Below, piece after piece: positions 41,249 through 49,200 of a stretch of DNA of 64,000 bases. This DNA comes from CADDYT01 sp035294125 (GTDB taxonomy: Bacteria; Chloroflexota; Ktedonobacteria; Ktedonobacterales; Ktedonobacteraceae): contig DATGLM010000019.1 in NCBI GenBank assembly GCA_035294125.1, positions 123,588 through 187,587 of the forward strand. Reading direction: 5' to 3'. Numbering within the stretch: position 1 is the first letter of the stretch; each line of letters opens with the position of its first letter. Below the pieces are notes generated by a model. It saw only the letters and a list, made by a program, of their open reading frames with translations. It had not been told where the DNA came from and ran no database searches. Position numbers and translations under genes: made by a program.

Positions 41249-41725
41249 TTACACACCTGGTGGTCTCAATCGTTCAGCCAGTTGCCCCCACTGCCCCTGT
41301 TCCACGAGATAGATGTTCTCCACTTTGTCGACGTATTCATGCAATTGCGTAGCAAAGTCTTGCTCGCTCAATCCTTCTTGCAGATCTGGGGATATCAGAT
41401 GGGCCTGGGCAAGCTTGAAGGTCGTATCCCCATAGAGCTTTGCCTGTAGCTCAAAGCCATACAGGGCCGTATAAGCGGTGAGGGCCGTATAAAGAATCAG
41501 GCAGATGGCCGCTATGACAAGAGAGATAGGCCTCAGGAGAGACCCATAGCTAAACGAAGCCACCCCGCTGCCGAGAGTGGCAATCACCACCAGGACAAGA
41601 CCTCCTACTTTCGCCTGTCTCTGTGCCTTTTTGAACTCGGCCACCCGATCGTTGTAGAAGCCCAACTGATTGTCGTAGCGGTATTGCTGATAGAGGCTAA
41701 GAAACTCCCTCTGCTGTGCTTCCAT
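41249..41725 (-). CDS. SLATT-like two-helix membrane protein (effector candidate)
   Basis: 158 residues; AGGGGG and AGAAGG precede the ATG. An N-terminal amphipathic part (YRYDNQLGFYNDRVAEFKKA) matches the start of DUF4231/SLATT proteins. Two transmembrane helices follow, at about 40-58 and 66-90, then a helical cytoplasmic C-terminus. It overlaps the preceding gene by 29 bases. Known: SLATT domains (SMODS and SLOG-associated two-TM effectors) are predicted pore-forming or membrane-perturbing effectors controlled by nucleotide sensors. Family assignment is by pattern, so moderate. Confidence 0.7.
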   Translation of the reverse strand: MEAQQREFLSLYQQYRYDNQLGFYNDRVAEFKKAQRQAKVGGLVLVVIATLGSGVASFSYGSLLRPISLVIAAICLILYTALTAYTALYGFELQAKLYGDTTFKLAQAHLISPDLQEGLSEQDFATQLHEYVDKVENIYLVEQGQWGQLAERLRPPGV

Positions 41726-42230
41726 AACCTTCTACCCCCTTTCTTATCTCAATGATACGACTCTCTAATTGCCGGACGCGGTCACTGTTTTCATAGCGAT
41801 CGAGGTGTCCCAGGAACAAAAAATAGGCGCTGCGCAGGCGCTCGGCTCCCAGCCGGGCATTATAGTACCGCTTCTGGTACTCAAACGCCTCCAAAAGGCC
41901 GACAGCAAGTGTCAGTATCAAGGCGACGAACGTTCCTACGATATCCAGCCAGGTAGCGGTAAGTATGGCAAGTTCCAGGACGACGAGAATAGTTGTCAGC
42001 GCACTGCCCGCGATCAGGATGAGGTACATGAAACGGTAGCGGTTCTGACAGTCCAGAGCCTCGTTTTCTAGTTCGCGAAAAGCAGGTATCAGCTTCTCTT
42101 GCAGGATCGCGAACTCCGCAGCGAACGCCGGATGTTTCCTTCTTTCCTCCTCCGGGATGATTTCTTGCGGCTTAGAGGGCAGGGGATGAAGGCGCGGCAA
42201 TCGATTGAATAATGTTATGCGTCTGAGCAA
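41697..42230 (-). CDS. SLATT-like (DUF4231-type) two-helix membrane protein
   Basis: 177 residues from a TTG at 42230, with GAGGAGG 11 bases upstream; another TTG eight codons earlier is possible. Hydrophobic helices are at about 67-85 and 96-115. Just after them comes YQKRYYNARLGAERLRSAYF, the arginine/glutamate-rich helix typical of DUF4231 (…AERLR…). Together with the next gene it forms a pair of SLATT-like proteins, 36 bases downstream of the SLOG gene. A hetero-oligomeric membrane pore is the obvious model (inference). Confidence 0.72.
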   Translation of the reverse strand: MLRRITLFNRLPRLHPLPSKPQEIIPEEERRKHPAFAAEFAILQEKLIPAFRELENEALDCQNRYRFMYLILIAGSALTTILVVLELAILTATWLDIVGTFVALILTLAVGLLEAFEYQKRYYNARLGAERLRSAYFLFLGHLDRYENSDRVRQLESRIIEIRKGVEGYGSTAEGVS

Positions 42231-42266
42231 TTTGATCGGAACCTCCTCTATCAAAAAAGAGTGCGA

Positions 42267-43028
42267 TTACCGGGGAAGCTGGCGACGTAAGAGATCAAAG
42301 AGTAACTGTTTCAGTTGCTGTGGTGTACCGGTAAGGGGAAACAGGTGGATATTTCCATCTTTCACGACCTCGGCTAAGGTCTGATCAGAAGCTGGAATAT
42401 TCTTTTGGCGCCACTGAGAGGCTATCTCATCCGCCAGCCGCCCGCTGCCCTCGATGACGATGATGGGACGTTTCTGGCGCACATTGTAGAGCACCTCATT
42501 TCTGGCAATATCGCCGCCGTTGACCAGTACGGCCACGGAAGGACGCCCCCTGGAAAAAAATTGCCCCAGCTCATACATCACAGCGGTCTCTCCCCCCCAT
42601 TGATCCGTCTCGACAAGGACAAAATACGCGTGATTGGGGTCAAGCGGGCCTGTCTCGTCCTCTCCAACGCCGCCAGCTTTCCCCGGATAGCTCACTTTGC
42701 CTTCGGGAGAGATACCTAACAGGATCGGCTTCTGCTCCTGCTGCGCCACCCCCCGCCCCATCAGCGCCATCACTCCGCTCTCTGTGCCACCGTCAATAAT
42801 CAGGGCATCAAGTGCTGAGGCGGCGCTGGCAAGCCCATCCGTAAACAGTGCTTGCAGTCTTGCCTCATCCGACTGCTCCATCAGGCCAGCGCCGCCCGTC
42901 AGCAGTATTACAACCTTTGAGCCGGGAAGATCAAGCGCCTGCGCAAGCTCATCGGCACCTGCCCGTACAGGCGCTAAGACCGCCCGCGCCTTTTTCCCGC
43001 CCGCGAACTGTATCTCCCGCTTCTCCAT
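42267..43028 (-). CDS. TRPM-type SLOG (LSDAT) domain protein, predicted nucleotide sensor
   Basis: 253 residues; GGAGGAGCT precedes the ATG. The Rossmann-like SLOG motifs are in order: KVVILLTGGAGLM (about 38-50), DALIIDGGTESGVM (74-87), PILLGISPEGKVSYPG (101-116), NHAYFVLVETDQWGGETAVM (132-151), VAVLVNGGDIA (165-175) and PIIVIEGSGRLADEIA (188-203). This matches the LSDAT_prok family, relatives of the N-terminal ligand-sensing domain of TRPM channels. Known: SLOG proteins are predicted to bind or process nucleotide-derived signals and to control SLATT effectors in conflict systems. As first gene of the operon it is the likely sensor. Confidence 0.85.
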   Translation of the reverse strand: MEKREIQFAGGKKARAVLAPVRAGADELAQALDLPGSKVVILLTGGAGLMEQSDEARLQALFTDGLASAASALDALIIDGGTESGVMALMGRGVAQQEQKPILLGISPEGKVSYPGKAGGVGEDETGPLDPNHAYFVLVETDQWGGETAVMYELGQFFSRGRPSVAVLVNGGDIARNEVLYNVRQKRPIIVIEGSGRLADEIASQWRQKNIPASDQTLAEVVKDGNIHLFPLTGTPQQLKQLLFDLLRRQLPR

Positions 43029-43412
43029 AGCTCCTCCACGGTCTCCATCACGCTTCTCCTGCCAGCTTGATGCTGTGTACTCATCTTTGCTACCCGCACC
43101 TATGATATCACTTTTTCGGCTTCTGCTGTAGTCAGGCGAGAATTCATGCGAGAGGAGTAGGAAAAATGAGCTAACTAAAGCATTTCACTCTCTGTATTTT
43201 GCATTTACGCTTTTTTACGTGTATACTAGTTATGGGGGCGTTTGCTCTGCCCCTTATCTTTATCATTATCGATGCAAACACATTTACTCTTGAAGTGAAT
43301 AATAATGATAAAGAGGAAAATGGATTTCCGGGACGGGGCAGAAAAAACACAAGCGGATAGCGTTTACTCTTTCCTTTTAGCCAGGGAAAGAACGTTCTCG
43401 AAAGGATGAGCA
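43029..43412. promoter_or_regulatory. Structured divergent control region between SLOG operon and XRE/TPR gene
   Basis: A nested inverted repeat dominates. The outer arms are CTGCCCC (43247-43253) and GGGGCAG (43335-43341). The inner arms are TCTTTATCATTAT (43257-43269) and ATAATGATAAAGA (43302-43314). GGGGCAG is followed by AAAAAA. It could be a terminator-like attenuator in the leader of the XRE/TPR gene, or a pair of operator sites. No coding frame was convincing. Confidence 0.55.
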
Positions 43413-44789
43413 ATGCCATACATCGAAACGACAAGCGTCATCAGAACCGTCTCGGCGAGAATTGGCGCGAACATGCGAAAAGCCCGTACCGAGCGCGGCA
43501 TGACGCAGGCTCAGCTGGCATCGCCCGAATTTTCCGTCTCCTACATCTCAGCTATCGAACACGGGAAGCTACGTCCCTCTCTAAAAGCCCTCTCTGTGCT
43601 CGCGCAACGTCTCAAAGTCCCCGTGACGGCGCTGCTCGAAACCGCCCCGGCAACAGGCCCCCAGGCTCGTACCCTCGGCTATTCCCCCGTGAATACCGAC
43701 CAGGACGACCTGACCAACCTGAACCTCTTGCAGGCGGCAGTCCTGGTGCAACAAGGCGCTTACGAAGAGGCCATGCAGTTACTCTCCCCACTCGCTTCGT
43801 CTCGCCTTACTCCGTCTCATGCCTACAGATACTTTCTGCTACGCGGTCAGATTGCCTTGAAGCAGTATCGCCCTGAAGAGGCCATTGCTGACCTGTATGC
43901 TGCCCTTACGCAGGCCGAATCGCTAAAAGAGCGCGAGCAGGCGGAACAGGCACGGAATCTCCTGGGCAAGGCGTACTTGCAGTTATCGAATTATAAGCAG
44001 GCTGAAGAATACCTCCTCTCCTGCGCGCTGGCCGTCGAAGAGGGCCAGATTATCGATTTCTTCTTTGCCCTGGAAGTCTACAGCAACCTTGTTGATGCTT
44101 TCCTTGCTATTGAAGAATTCGAGAAAGCTGATGCCTTTGCCCAACGCGCTCAGGCGCTCCTGAAGCAACTGAGCAACGACGAGAGAAGCTATGCGCAGCT
44201 CGCAATGGAGAACAGCCAGCAGTCCAGTGCAGCGGCCAGGTTTGCGCTGGCCGAAGAGCAGGCCCGGCGTAGTCTCTCCATTTACCAGATGCGCGACCTG
44301 CAGCTTGAGCCCGGACGCATTCACCTCCAATTAGGCAAAATACTGGAGAAGCAGCAGAAGCTGGACGAAGCTGAGCAGGAATTTCTGCAGGCAATCGAAG
44401 TTGCGCGCCCGCTCAACGATGAAGCTGCCTTCGCTCAGAGTCTCATCGCCCAGGCAGAACTGTCGAGCAAGCGTGGAGATATACAGAGGGCCGAGCAGGA
44501 AGCGCAGGAGGCTGTCACCCTGGCCCAGGCGAGCAATGACGTCCGCACACAGGGTCAGGCGCTGCTGGTTCTGGCGCAGCTCCGGCATCAGGCTGGCGAT
44601 TACGCCGGGTCCGACCTCGCGTTGGAAGAAGCGCTGAGCCTGCTGGAAGAAGCACAGGACCACGAGTTAGCGGCCAGTGTCTATTTCCGCTATGCGGAAC
44701 AGCTAGAGGAGCGCGGAGAAATACAGCGCAGCCTTGACGCCGTCAAGCATGCTTACAGGCATCAGCGTGCAGACAGAAATAGCGTATAA
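43413..44789 (+). CDS. XRE-family regulator with TPR repeats
   Basis: 458 residues; AAAGGA is seven bases before the ATG. The N-terminal cro/C1 HTH (about 14-72) reads IGANMRKARTERGMTQAQLA and SYISAIEHGKLRPSLKAL. The rest is a string of tetratricopeptide helices, about eight to ten repeats of roughly 34-40 residues (for example AIADLYAALTQAESLKEREQ and AEEYLLSCALAVEEGQ). The architecture is that of peptide-sensing RRNPP-like or generic TPR regulators. It is transcribed away from the SLOG operon and is the natural candidate to control it (inference). Confidence 0.85.
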   Translation: MPYIETTSVIRTVSARIGANMRKARTERGMTQAQLASPEFSVSYISAIEHGKLRPSLKALSVLAQRLKVPVTALLETAPATGPQARTLGYSPVNTDQDDLTNLNLLQAAVLVQQGAYEEAMQLLSPLASSRLTPSHAYRYFLLRGQIALKQYRPEEAIADLYAALTQAESLKEREQAEQARNLLGKAYLQLSNYKQAEEYLLSCALAVEEGQIIDFFFALEVYSNLVDAFLAIEEFEKADAFAQRAQALLKQLSNDERSYAQLAMENSQQSSAAARFALAEEQARRSLSIYQMRDLQLEPGRIHLQLGKILEKQQKLDEAEQEFLQAIEVARPLNDEAAFAQSLIAQAELSSKRGDIQRAEQEAQEAVTLAQASNDVRTQGQALLVLAQLRHQAGDYAGSDLALEEALSLLEEAQDHELAASVYFRYAEQLEERGEIQRSLDAVKHAYRHQRADRNSV

Positions 44790-44811
44790 GTCCCGTAACG
44801 CCCATACCGCC

Positions 44812-45282
44812 TCAGTCAACAATCTCACACATGGAAGCTTTCGCTTCCAGTATATCCTTGAGAGTCAGCAGATCATATTTGAACTGCCGACGTATGGCGT
44901 TGTATGCCACTGACCCTGCCACTTCTACGGTTCCTTCCACATAATGAACCACCGCCTCCTGGAAGACGGTGGTTCCACCACCCTCTCCCGGCTCCAGTTG
45001 ATAGAAAATGGTACAGCGGGCAATACCGTTGATGCTTTTCAGCGTAAGCACACGATTGCTTTCATATTCGATGACCTCGAATATCATATCCGACCACCGG
45101 TTGAGAAAGCGAATGGTGTTGCGCACCCTCGTGCCTGGCTGCATCTCGCCGGGGGAAATAATCCTGGCTGAGATGACAACACCCGACCAGTCACTCAGAT
45201 TTTCCAGATCACTGATATACGCAAAGACAGCTTCTACAGGCAGGTCGATGAAGACTGTCTGTTTCACTTCTACCGTTATCAA
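44812..45282 (-). CDS. SRPBCC (START-like) domain protein
   Basis: 156 residues from a TTG at 45282, with AAGGAG eight bases upstream; the frame is open to 45315 without a signal. The helix-grip fold is recognisable: VKQTVFIDLPVEAVFAYISD, LENLSDW, PGEMQPGTRV and a long C-terminal helix (YDLLTLKDILEAKA). Such proteins bind hydrophobic ligands or act as polyketide cyclases. No biosynthetic partner is adjacent. It converges with the XRE/TPR gene, with 22 bases between the stops. Confidence 0.8.
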   Translation of the reverse strand: MITVEVKQTVFIDLPVEAVFAYISDLENLSDWSGVVISARIISPGEMQPGTRVRNTIRFLNRWSDMIFEVIEYESNRVLTLKSINGIARCTIFYQLEPGEGGGTTVFQEAVVHYVEGTVEVAGSVAYNAIRRQFKYDLLTLKDILEAKASMCEIVD

Positions 45283-45378
45283 TGAAACTTCTCCTTCTTC
45301 CTGGTTGAAAAACAATCATCGCTTCCCCCCAATAGTTTAGAACATGCCCGGCATGTGTGGCGTGTAAGGCTGTTCCCT

Positions 45379-45735
45379 CTAATCATTCAAGGGCTGCATC
45401 GTTACGGCCTCTACATCCACTATACCGAAGAGTTCTTTCAGCAGGGCAGATACATCCTGCACTATGGCGTGTTTGATGTGCTCTCGCGTAGAGAAAGGTG
45501 AAAGAGCATGCTGCCCGTCACACTCAGCCCCTATCTCCACGACGAAGTATGGCAGTCCTTTGTGAGGGGCAGGATGGAAAAATACATGAACCTCCCCCAT
45601 CATGACTTCCTCGAAAAGAGCCAGCAAAACATGGCTTACGCCGTTTTCTATACTGAGTTCGGCGCTATCCACCTCATCAGGGGAGACTTCCGGGAACCTC
45701 CCGGAACACTGCATATACATTTCAAGCGACCACAT
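45379..45735 (-). CDS. Hypothetical protein, mixed alpha/beta
   Basis: 118 residues from the ATG at 45735, which has AAAGGA seven bases upstream; an upstream GTG extends the frame by 11 codons. No family is recognised. The middle is strand-like (VHVFFHPAPHKGLPYFVVEI, then GAECDGQHALSPFSTREHI), and the last third is helix plus strand (AIVQDVSALLKELFGIVDVE). It is acidic and soluble. It shares strand and proximity with the SRPBCC gene upstream of which it lies, with a gap of about 97 bases, so the two may be cotranscribed. Confidence 0.6.
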   Translation of the reverse strand: MWSLEMYMQCSGRFPEVSPDEVDSAELSIENGVSHVLLALFEEVMMGEVHVFFHPAPHKGLPYFVVEIGAECDGQHALSPFSTREHIKHAIVQDVSALLKELFGIVDVEAVTMQPLND

Positions 45736-45909
45736 AGAGAAATCCTTTCCTGCCTGGACTTGATTCACCCCAACAATTCGAGTATACTTGGGGATGGATT
45801 TCCCTTTCTATGCTTCTGGTAACCCATCTTCTACTTCATGTCTACTCGATGGTGAGCAGGACAGGATCCTGATTGAGAGAGAAATAAGTGGAGACAGCGG
45901 GGGTTTAGT

Positions 45910-48483
45910 ATGGAATCGTTGAGCACCATCATTCGGAAATACCTGCGCGATAGTGGCTATTCGCAAAGTAAGCTGGCAGATGCACTGGGCTTACACCCAA
46001 AGGTTCTCAGTCGGAAAGTCAACAAATACAAAAATGACCGGTTGAACCGCCAGGAAGTAAAGAAGATCATCACGACACTTGCGACCTGGCATGCCATCAC
46101 CAGCCGCGAAGAGGTAGAGCAATTGCTGGCGGCGGCTGAGGTGGAAACCAGCATCATCAGCGACGACGAATGGCAGTCACCACCGCTTAATGCACTGACT
46201 CCCCACAGTCCGATAACTCACTCCCACCACGGCACCACACCTCCCGGCTCTCTCGCTTCCCGCCGACACAATTTTCCTTCCCCCACGACCCGACTCATCG
46301 GCAGAGAATGGGCAAGCACGCGCTTACAACAGCTCCTTGCGCTTGCCGATGTGCGCCTTGTCACATTAGTGGGAGTAGGTGGCAGTGGAAAGACGCGCCT
46401 CGCTTTGCATGTCGCCAGGGAACTGGTCAACTCTTTCGCCCACGGCGCCTGGTTCGTCTCTCTGGCAGGGGTAAGAGAGGCTGATGCAGTGCCGCTGAGT
46501 ATTATGCAGGCATTGAACATATCATCCGCCTCAGATCAACCACCCTTGCAGCAGCTTCTCACCTATCTGAACAATAAGCAACTCCTGCTCGTCCTGGATA
46601 ACATAGAACAGGTCGTCGGCATGGCGACCATCCTGGATGAACTGCTGGCGCAGGCTCCTACCATCAAGGTGCTGCTCACCAGCCGCGTCCTCCTGCGCCT
46701 CTACGGCGAACACGCCTTTAATGTGCCTCCCCTGGACGTTCCTACCATCCAGAGGGATTTGAAGGCAGCAGATGTTCTCTCTTTTCCCGCGGTGCAGCTC
46801 TTTGTGGAACGTGCGCAGGCGGCTCACCCCGACTTTGCTTTAAACGATGAGAACGCGGCGGCTGTCGCGCAAATATGCGCCAGAGTCGATGGTCTGCCTC
46901 TGGCGCTGGAGCTGGCCGCCGCTCGTACCAGGCTGCTGACGCCCATACAGCTTCTGGAGCGGCTCTCAAAAGCGCGACTCCCCCTGCTCACGGGTGGGGC
47001 CAGAAATATGCCCGACCGCCATCATACCCTGCGCAATACCGTCGCCTGGAGTTATAATCTGCTTTCGCCCGATGAACAGGCATGGTTTCGCAGCCTTGGC
47101 GTCTTCAGTGGGGCCTGGTCGCTGGAAGCAGGAGAAACCTTGATGCAGATCATAGCAGAGCAGCGGCATAGCTCGGATTACACCCCTCCCCTGGATGTAC
47201 TTGACCTTCTCGTCGAAAACAGCTTGCTGGTACGCCTGCCGCATGCGCACGCGGACACCTATTTTATGCTACTGGAAACATTGCGTGAATACGCCCTGGA
47301 GCAGCTCGCCAGGCACGGAGAGGACGAAACGCTACGCGACCTGCACGCCTGCTATTACCTGCGGGTCGCGGAAGCCTCTGTGCAGGGGTTGCGCGGCCCA
47401 CAACAACTCTCGTGGCTGGCGCGTCTCACCCGGGAACGCGAGAACTTCCAGGCCGCTTTCCAGTGGCTGCTCCAGCGCTCCAGAGAAGGCAGGAGAATCG
47501 AGGTTCCCGTCATTCCCGGCCAGCAGCCGCTCACAGAAAAGCCGGAAGATGCGAAGCATACTGCATTGTCTGCCGTCGAACTTTGCCTGCGCCTGGCGAC
47601 CGCTTTCCGACCATACTGGGAGTGGAAGGGCTATCTGACCGAAGGACGGAGCTGGCTACTATCCGCGTTGGAACTGGTTGACGAGCAGGAAACGGAACGT
47701 TCGGTGCTTATCGCCAGGGCGAGGGCGCTCAGTCAGGCCGCGCGCCTGGTGGATTTGCAGAACGATCTGGGGCGCGCATTAGTACTTGCCGAAGCCAGCA
47801 TCGCGCTCTGCCGCCAGCTCGATGATGTCGTTGGCCTGGCTGGCGCCTTGCTGCATCGTGGCTGGGTGGCCCATGCTCAGGGCGATTATGCAACAGGCAA
47901 GCGGGTCTATCGCGAGGGTTTGCGCGAGCTTCCCCTGGAGGTTGACCCCTGGCTATACGCCGAATTGCTCTTTCATCTGGGCGACATAGAAGGAAACGAC
48001 TTCAATTTTGATGAGATGCACAGATGCCTTGAGCGCAGCCAAAAACTCTTCGAGCAGCTAGGCGACAGGAGCGCCATCGCCGACCTCTTGAAAGATCAGG
48101 GAGGCCTCTTGCTGCTGGAGAGCAAATACGATGAGGCCATTGCCAGCCTCCTGCAAAGCCTGCGCCTGTGTTACGAACTCGATCATAAGCAGTTCATCGC
48201 CACCGGTCTCGGCTGGATGAGCTTTGCTCTTGGTTTGAGCAGGCTGCCGGATGAGGAGACGGCCTGTATCCACGCCGCGCTGATAGGCGGCGCAGCGGAA
48301 GCCCTGATGGATAGCATTGGCCTGACCCCCTGGACAAGAACGTATCCGGTTGCTGTTCTCGCACGCAAACGCTGGCGCGAGATTGTGGGCGAGGAACGCT
48401 GGAACGCTGCCTGGCAGCAAGGGCGCGACCTGAACATTGAGCAGGCGATTGAGCTAGCCCACCAGCTCGGAGAAGAGACTTAG
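45910..48483 (+). CDS. STAND-type regulator: N-terminal HTH, NB-ARC ATPase, TPR-like repeats
   Basis: 857 residues. The N-terminus (SLSTIIRKYLRDSGYSQSKL, ADALGLHPKVLSRKVNKYK) is an HTH-like domain. A Ser/Pro/His-rich linker leads to an NB-ARC/AP-ATPase: Walker A GVGGSGKT (155-162), Walker B LLLVLDNIE (225-233), VLLTSR (about 254-259) and GLPLALELAAAR. The C-terminal half is helical repeats. Proteins of this build act as signal-gated oligomerising switches; AfsR-type regulators and bacterial NLR-like defence ATPases share the plan. With an HTH at the front, transcriptional control is the first guess. It is monocistronic. Confidence 0.85.
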   Translation: MESLSTIIRKYLRDSGYSQSKLADALGLHPKVLSRKVNKYKNDRLNRQEVKKIITTLATWHAITSREEVEQLLAAAEVETSIISDDEWQSPPLNALTPHSPITHSHHGTTPPGSLASRRHNFPSPTTRLIGREWASTRLQQLLALADVRLVTLVGVGGSGKTRLALHVARELVNSFAHGAWFVSLAGVREADAVPLSIMQALNISSASDQPPLQQLLTYLNNKQLLLVLDNIEQVVGMATILDELLAQAPTIKVLLTSRVLLRLYGEHAFNVPPLDVPTIQRDLKAADVLSFPAVQLFVERAQAAHPDFALNDENAAAVAQICARVDGLPLALELAAARTRLLTPIQLLERLSKARLPLLTGGARNMPDRHHTLRNTVAWSYNLLSPDEQAWFRSLGVFSGAWSLEAGETLMQIIAEQRHSSDYTPPLDVLDLLVENSLLVRLPHAHADTYFMLLETLREYALEQLARHGEDETLRDLHACYYLRVAEASVQGLRGPQQLSWLARLTRERENFQAAFQWLLQRSREGRRIEVPVIPGQQPLTEKPEDAKHTALSAVELCLRLATAFRPYWEWKGYLTEGRSWLLSALELVDEQETERSVLIARARALSQAARLVDLQNDLGRALVLAEASIALCRQLDDVVGLAGALLHRGWVAHAQGDYATGKRVYREGLRELPLEVDPWLYAELLFHLGDIEGNDFNFDEMHRCLERSQKLFEQLGDRSAIADLLKDQGGLLLLESKYDEAIASLLQSLRLCYELDHKQFIATGLGWMSFALGLSRLPDEETACIHAALIGGAAEALMDSIGLTPWTRTYPVAVLARKRWREIVGEERWNAAWQQGRDLNIEQAIELAHQLGEET

Positions 48484-48496
48484 CACCTTCCTCCCA

Positions 48497-48578
48497 GTCA
48501 TTCTGAGCGCAGCGGAGAATCCTGACAATCGCTTTTGCCCAATGGAGAGCCGAGACTCCTCGCCGCGCTCAGAATGAC
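48497..48578. repeat. Dispersed palindrome, GTCATTCTGAGC family
   Basis: GTCATTCTGAGCGC (48497-48510) pairs perfectly with GCGCTCAGAATGAC (48565-48578). It follows directly the stop of the STAND gene. The same ends occur at 51608-51696. Confidence 0.75.
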
Positions 48579-48620
48579 ATGGCCGGGCCAGTTTTCAATA
48601 TGATACCACTGCCCTGACAC

Positions 48621-49058
48621 CTACCGGCTTGTTGTAGTAGGTGAAGGTCTCAAGGTCGTATCCGCCTTCGCCGCGCGCACGCGCCGCTTCGTGACGGCTG
48701 CCACCATCTCACCGGTAGCAATGGCGAGCAGGCCGAGCGCCAGGTGGATAACCTGGATGACCCAGTGCGCCGAGGAGTCGGGGATCATGCGCGTCTGGAG
48801 CAAGCCAAAGAGCGCGACGACCAGCCCGACAACGAAGGTGAGCAGGGCGAGGCCAAAGTTGTTACTTGCCCTTATAAAGCCCTGAGCAAGGCCGATGATC
48901 CACAGCGATACCACGACGATAAGACCGATGAGTATATGGACAAGGACCAGCTTTGAGGTGTCAGGATTAATAACATTTGTCCAGAAAAGAATGCCCAGAA
49001 CGAGTTCTATGAGCACGCCTGCGCGCAGCACCATCAGCGCAATATTCAATGTTCGCAT
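48621..49058 (-). CDS. Four-helix integral membrane protein
   Basis: 145 residues from the ATG at 49058, with AGGAG six bases upstream; the frame is open to 49115. Four hydrophobic segments lie at about 5-25, 37-58, 67-87 and 99-122, ending with a basic, Thr/Ser-rich cytoplasmic tail (KRRVRAAKADTTLRPSPTTT). HILIGLIVVVSLWIIGLAQG and HWVIQVIHLALGLLAIATGE carry paired His residues that might bind heme as in small cytochrome b-like proteins, but this is not certain. Divergent from the molybdenum hydroxylase gene. Confidence 0.75.
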   Translation of the reverse strand: MRTLNIALMVLRAGVLIELVLGILFWTNVINPDTSKLVLVHILIGLIVVVSLWIIGLAQGFIRASNNFGLALLTFVVGLVVALFGLLQTRMIPDSSAHWVIQVIHLALGLLAIATGEMVAAVTKRRVRAAKADTTLRPSPTTTSR

Positions 49059-49200
49059 CGTATCTCCTGCAAGAGTTTTTAGTTGGAAAATACCACAAAG
49101 GTCTATCTGTGGCATAAATATTGTACAATGGGATGCAAGAGGTTTTTAGCTCAACTTACCCTTCTAGCATGTCTTTTTAAACGAGGAAGGAAGTTTCGTT

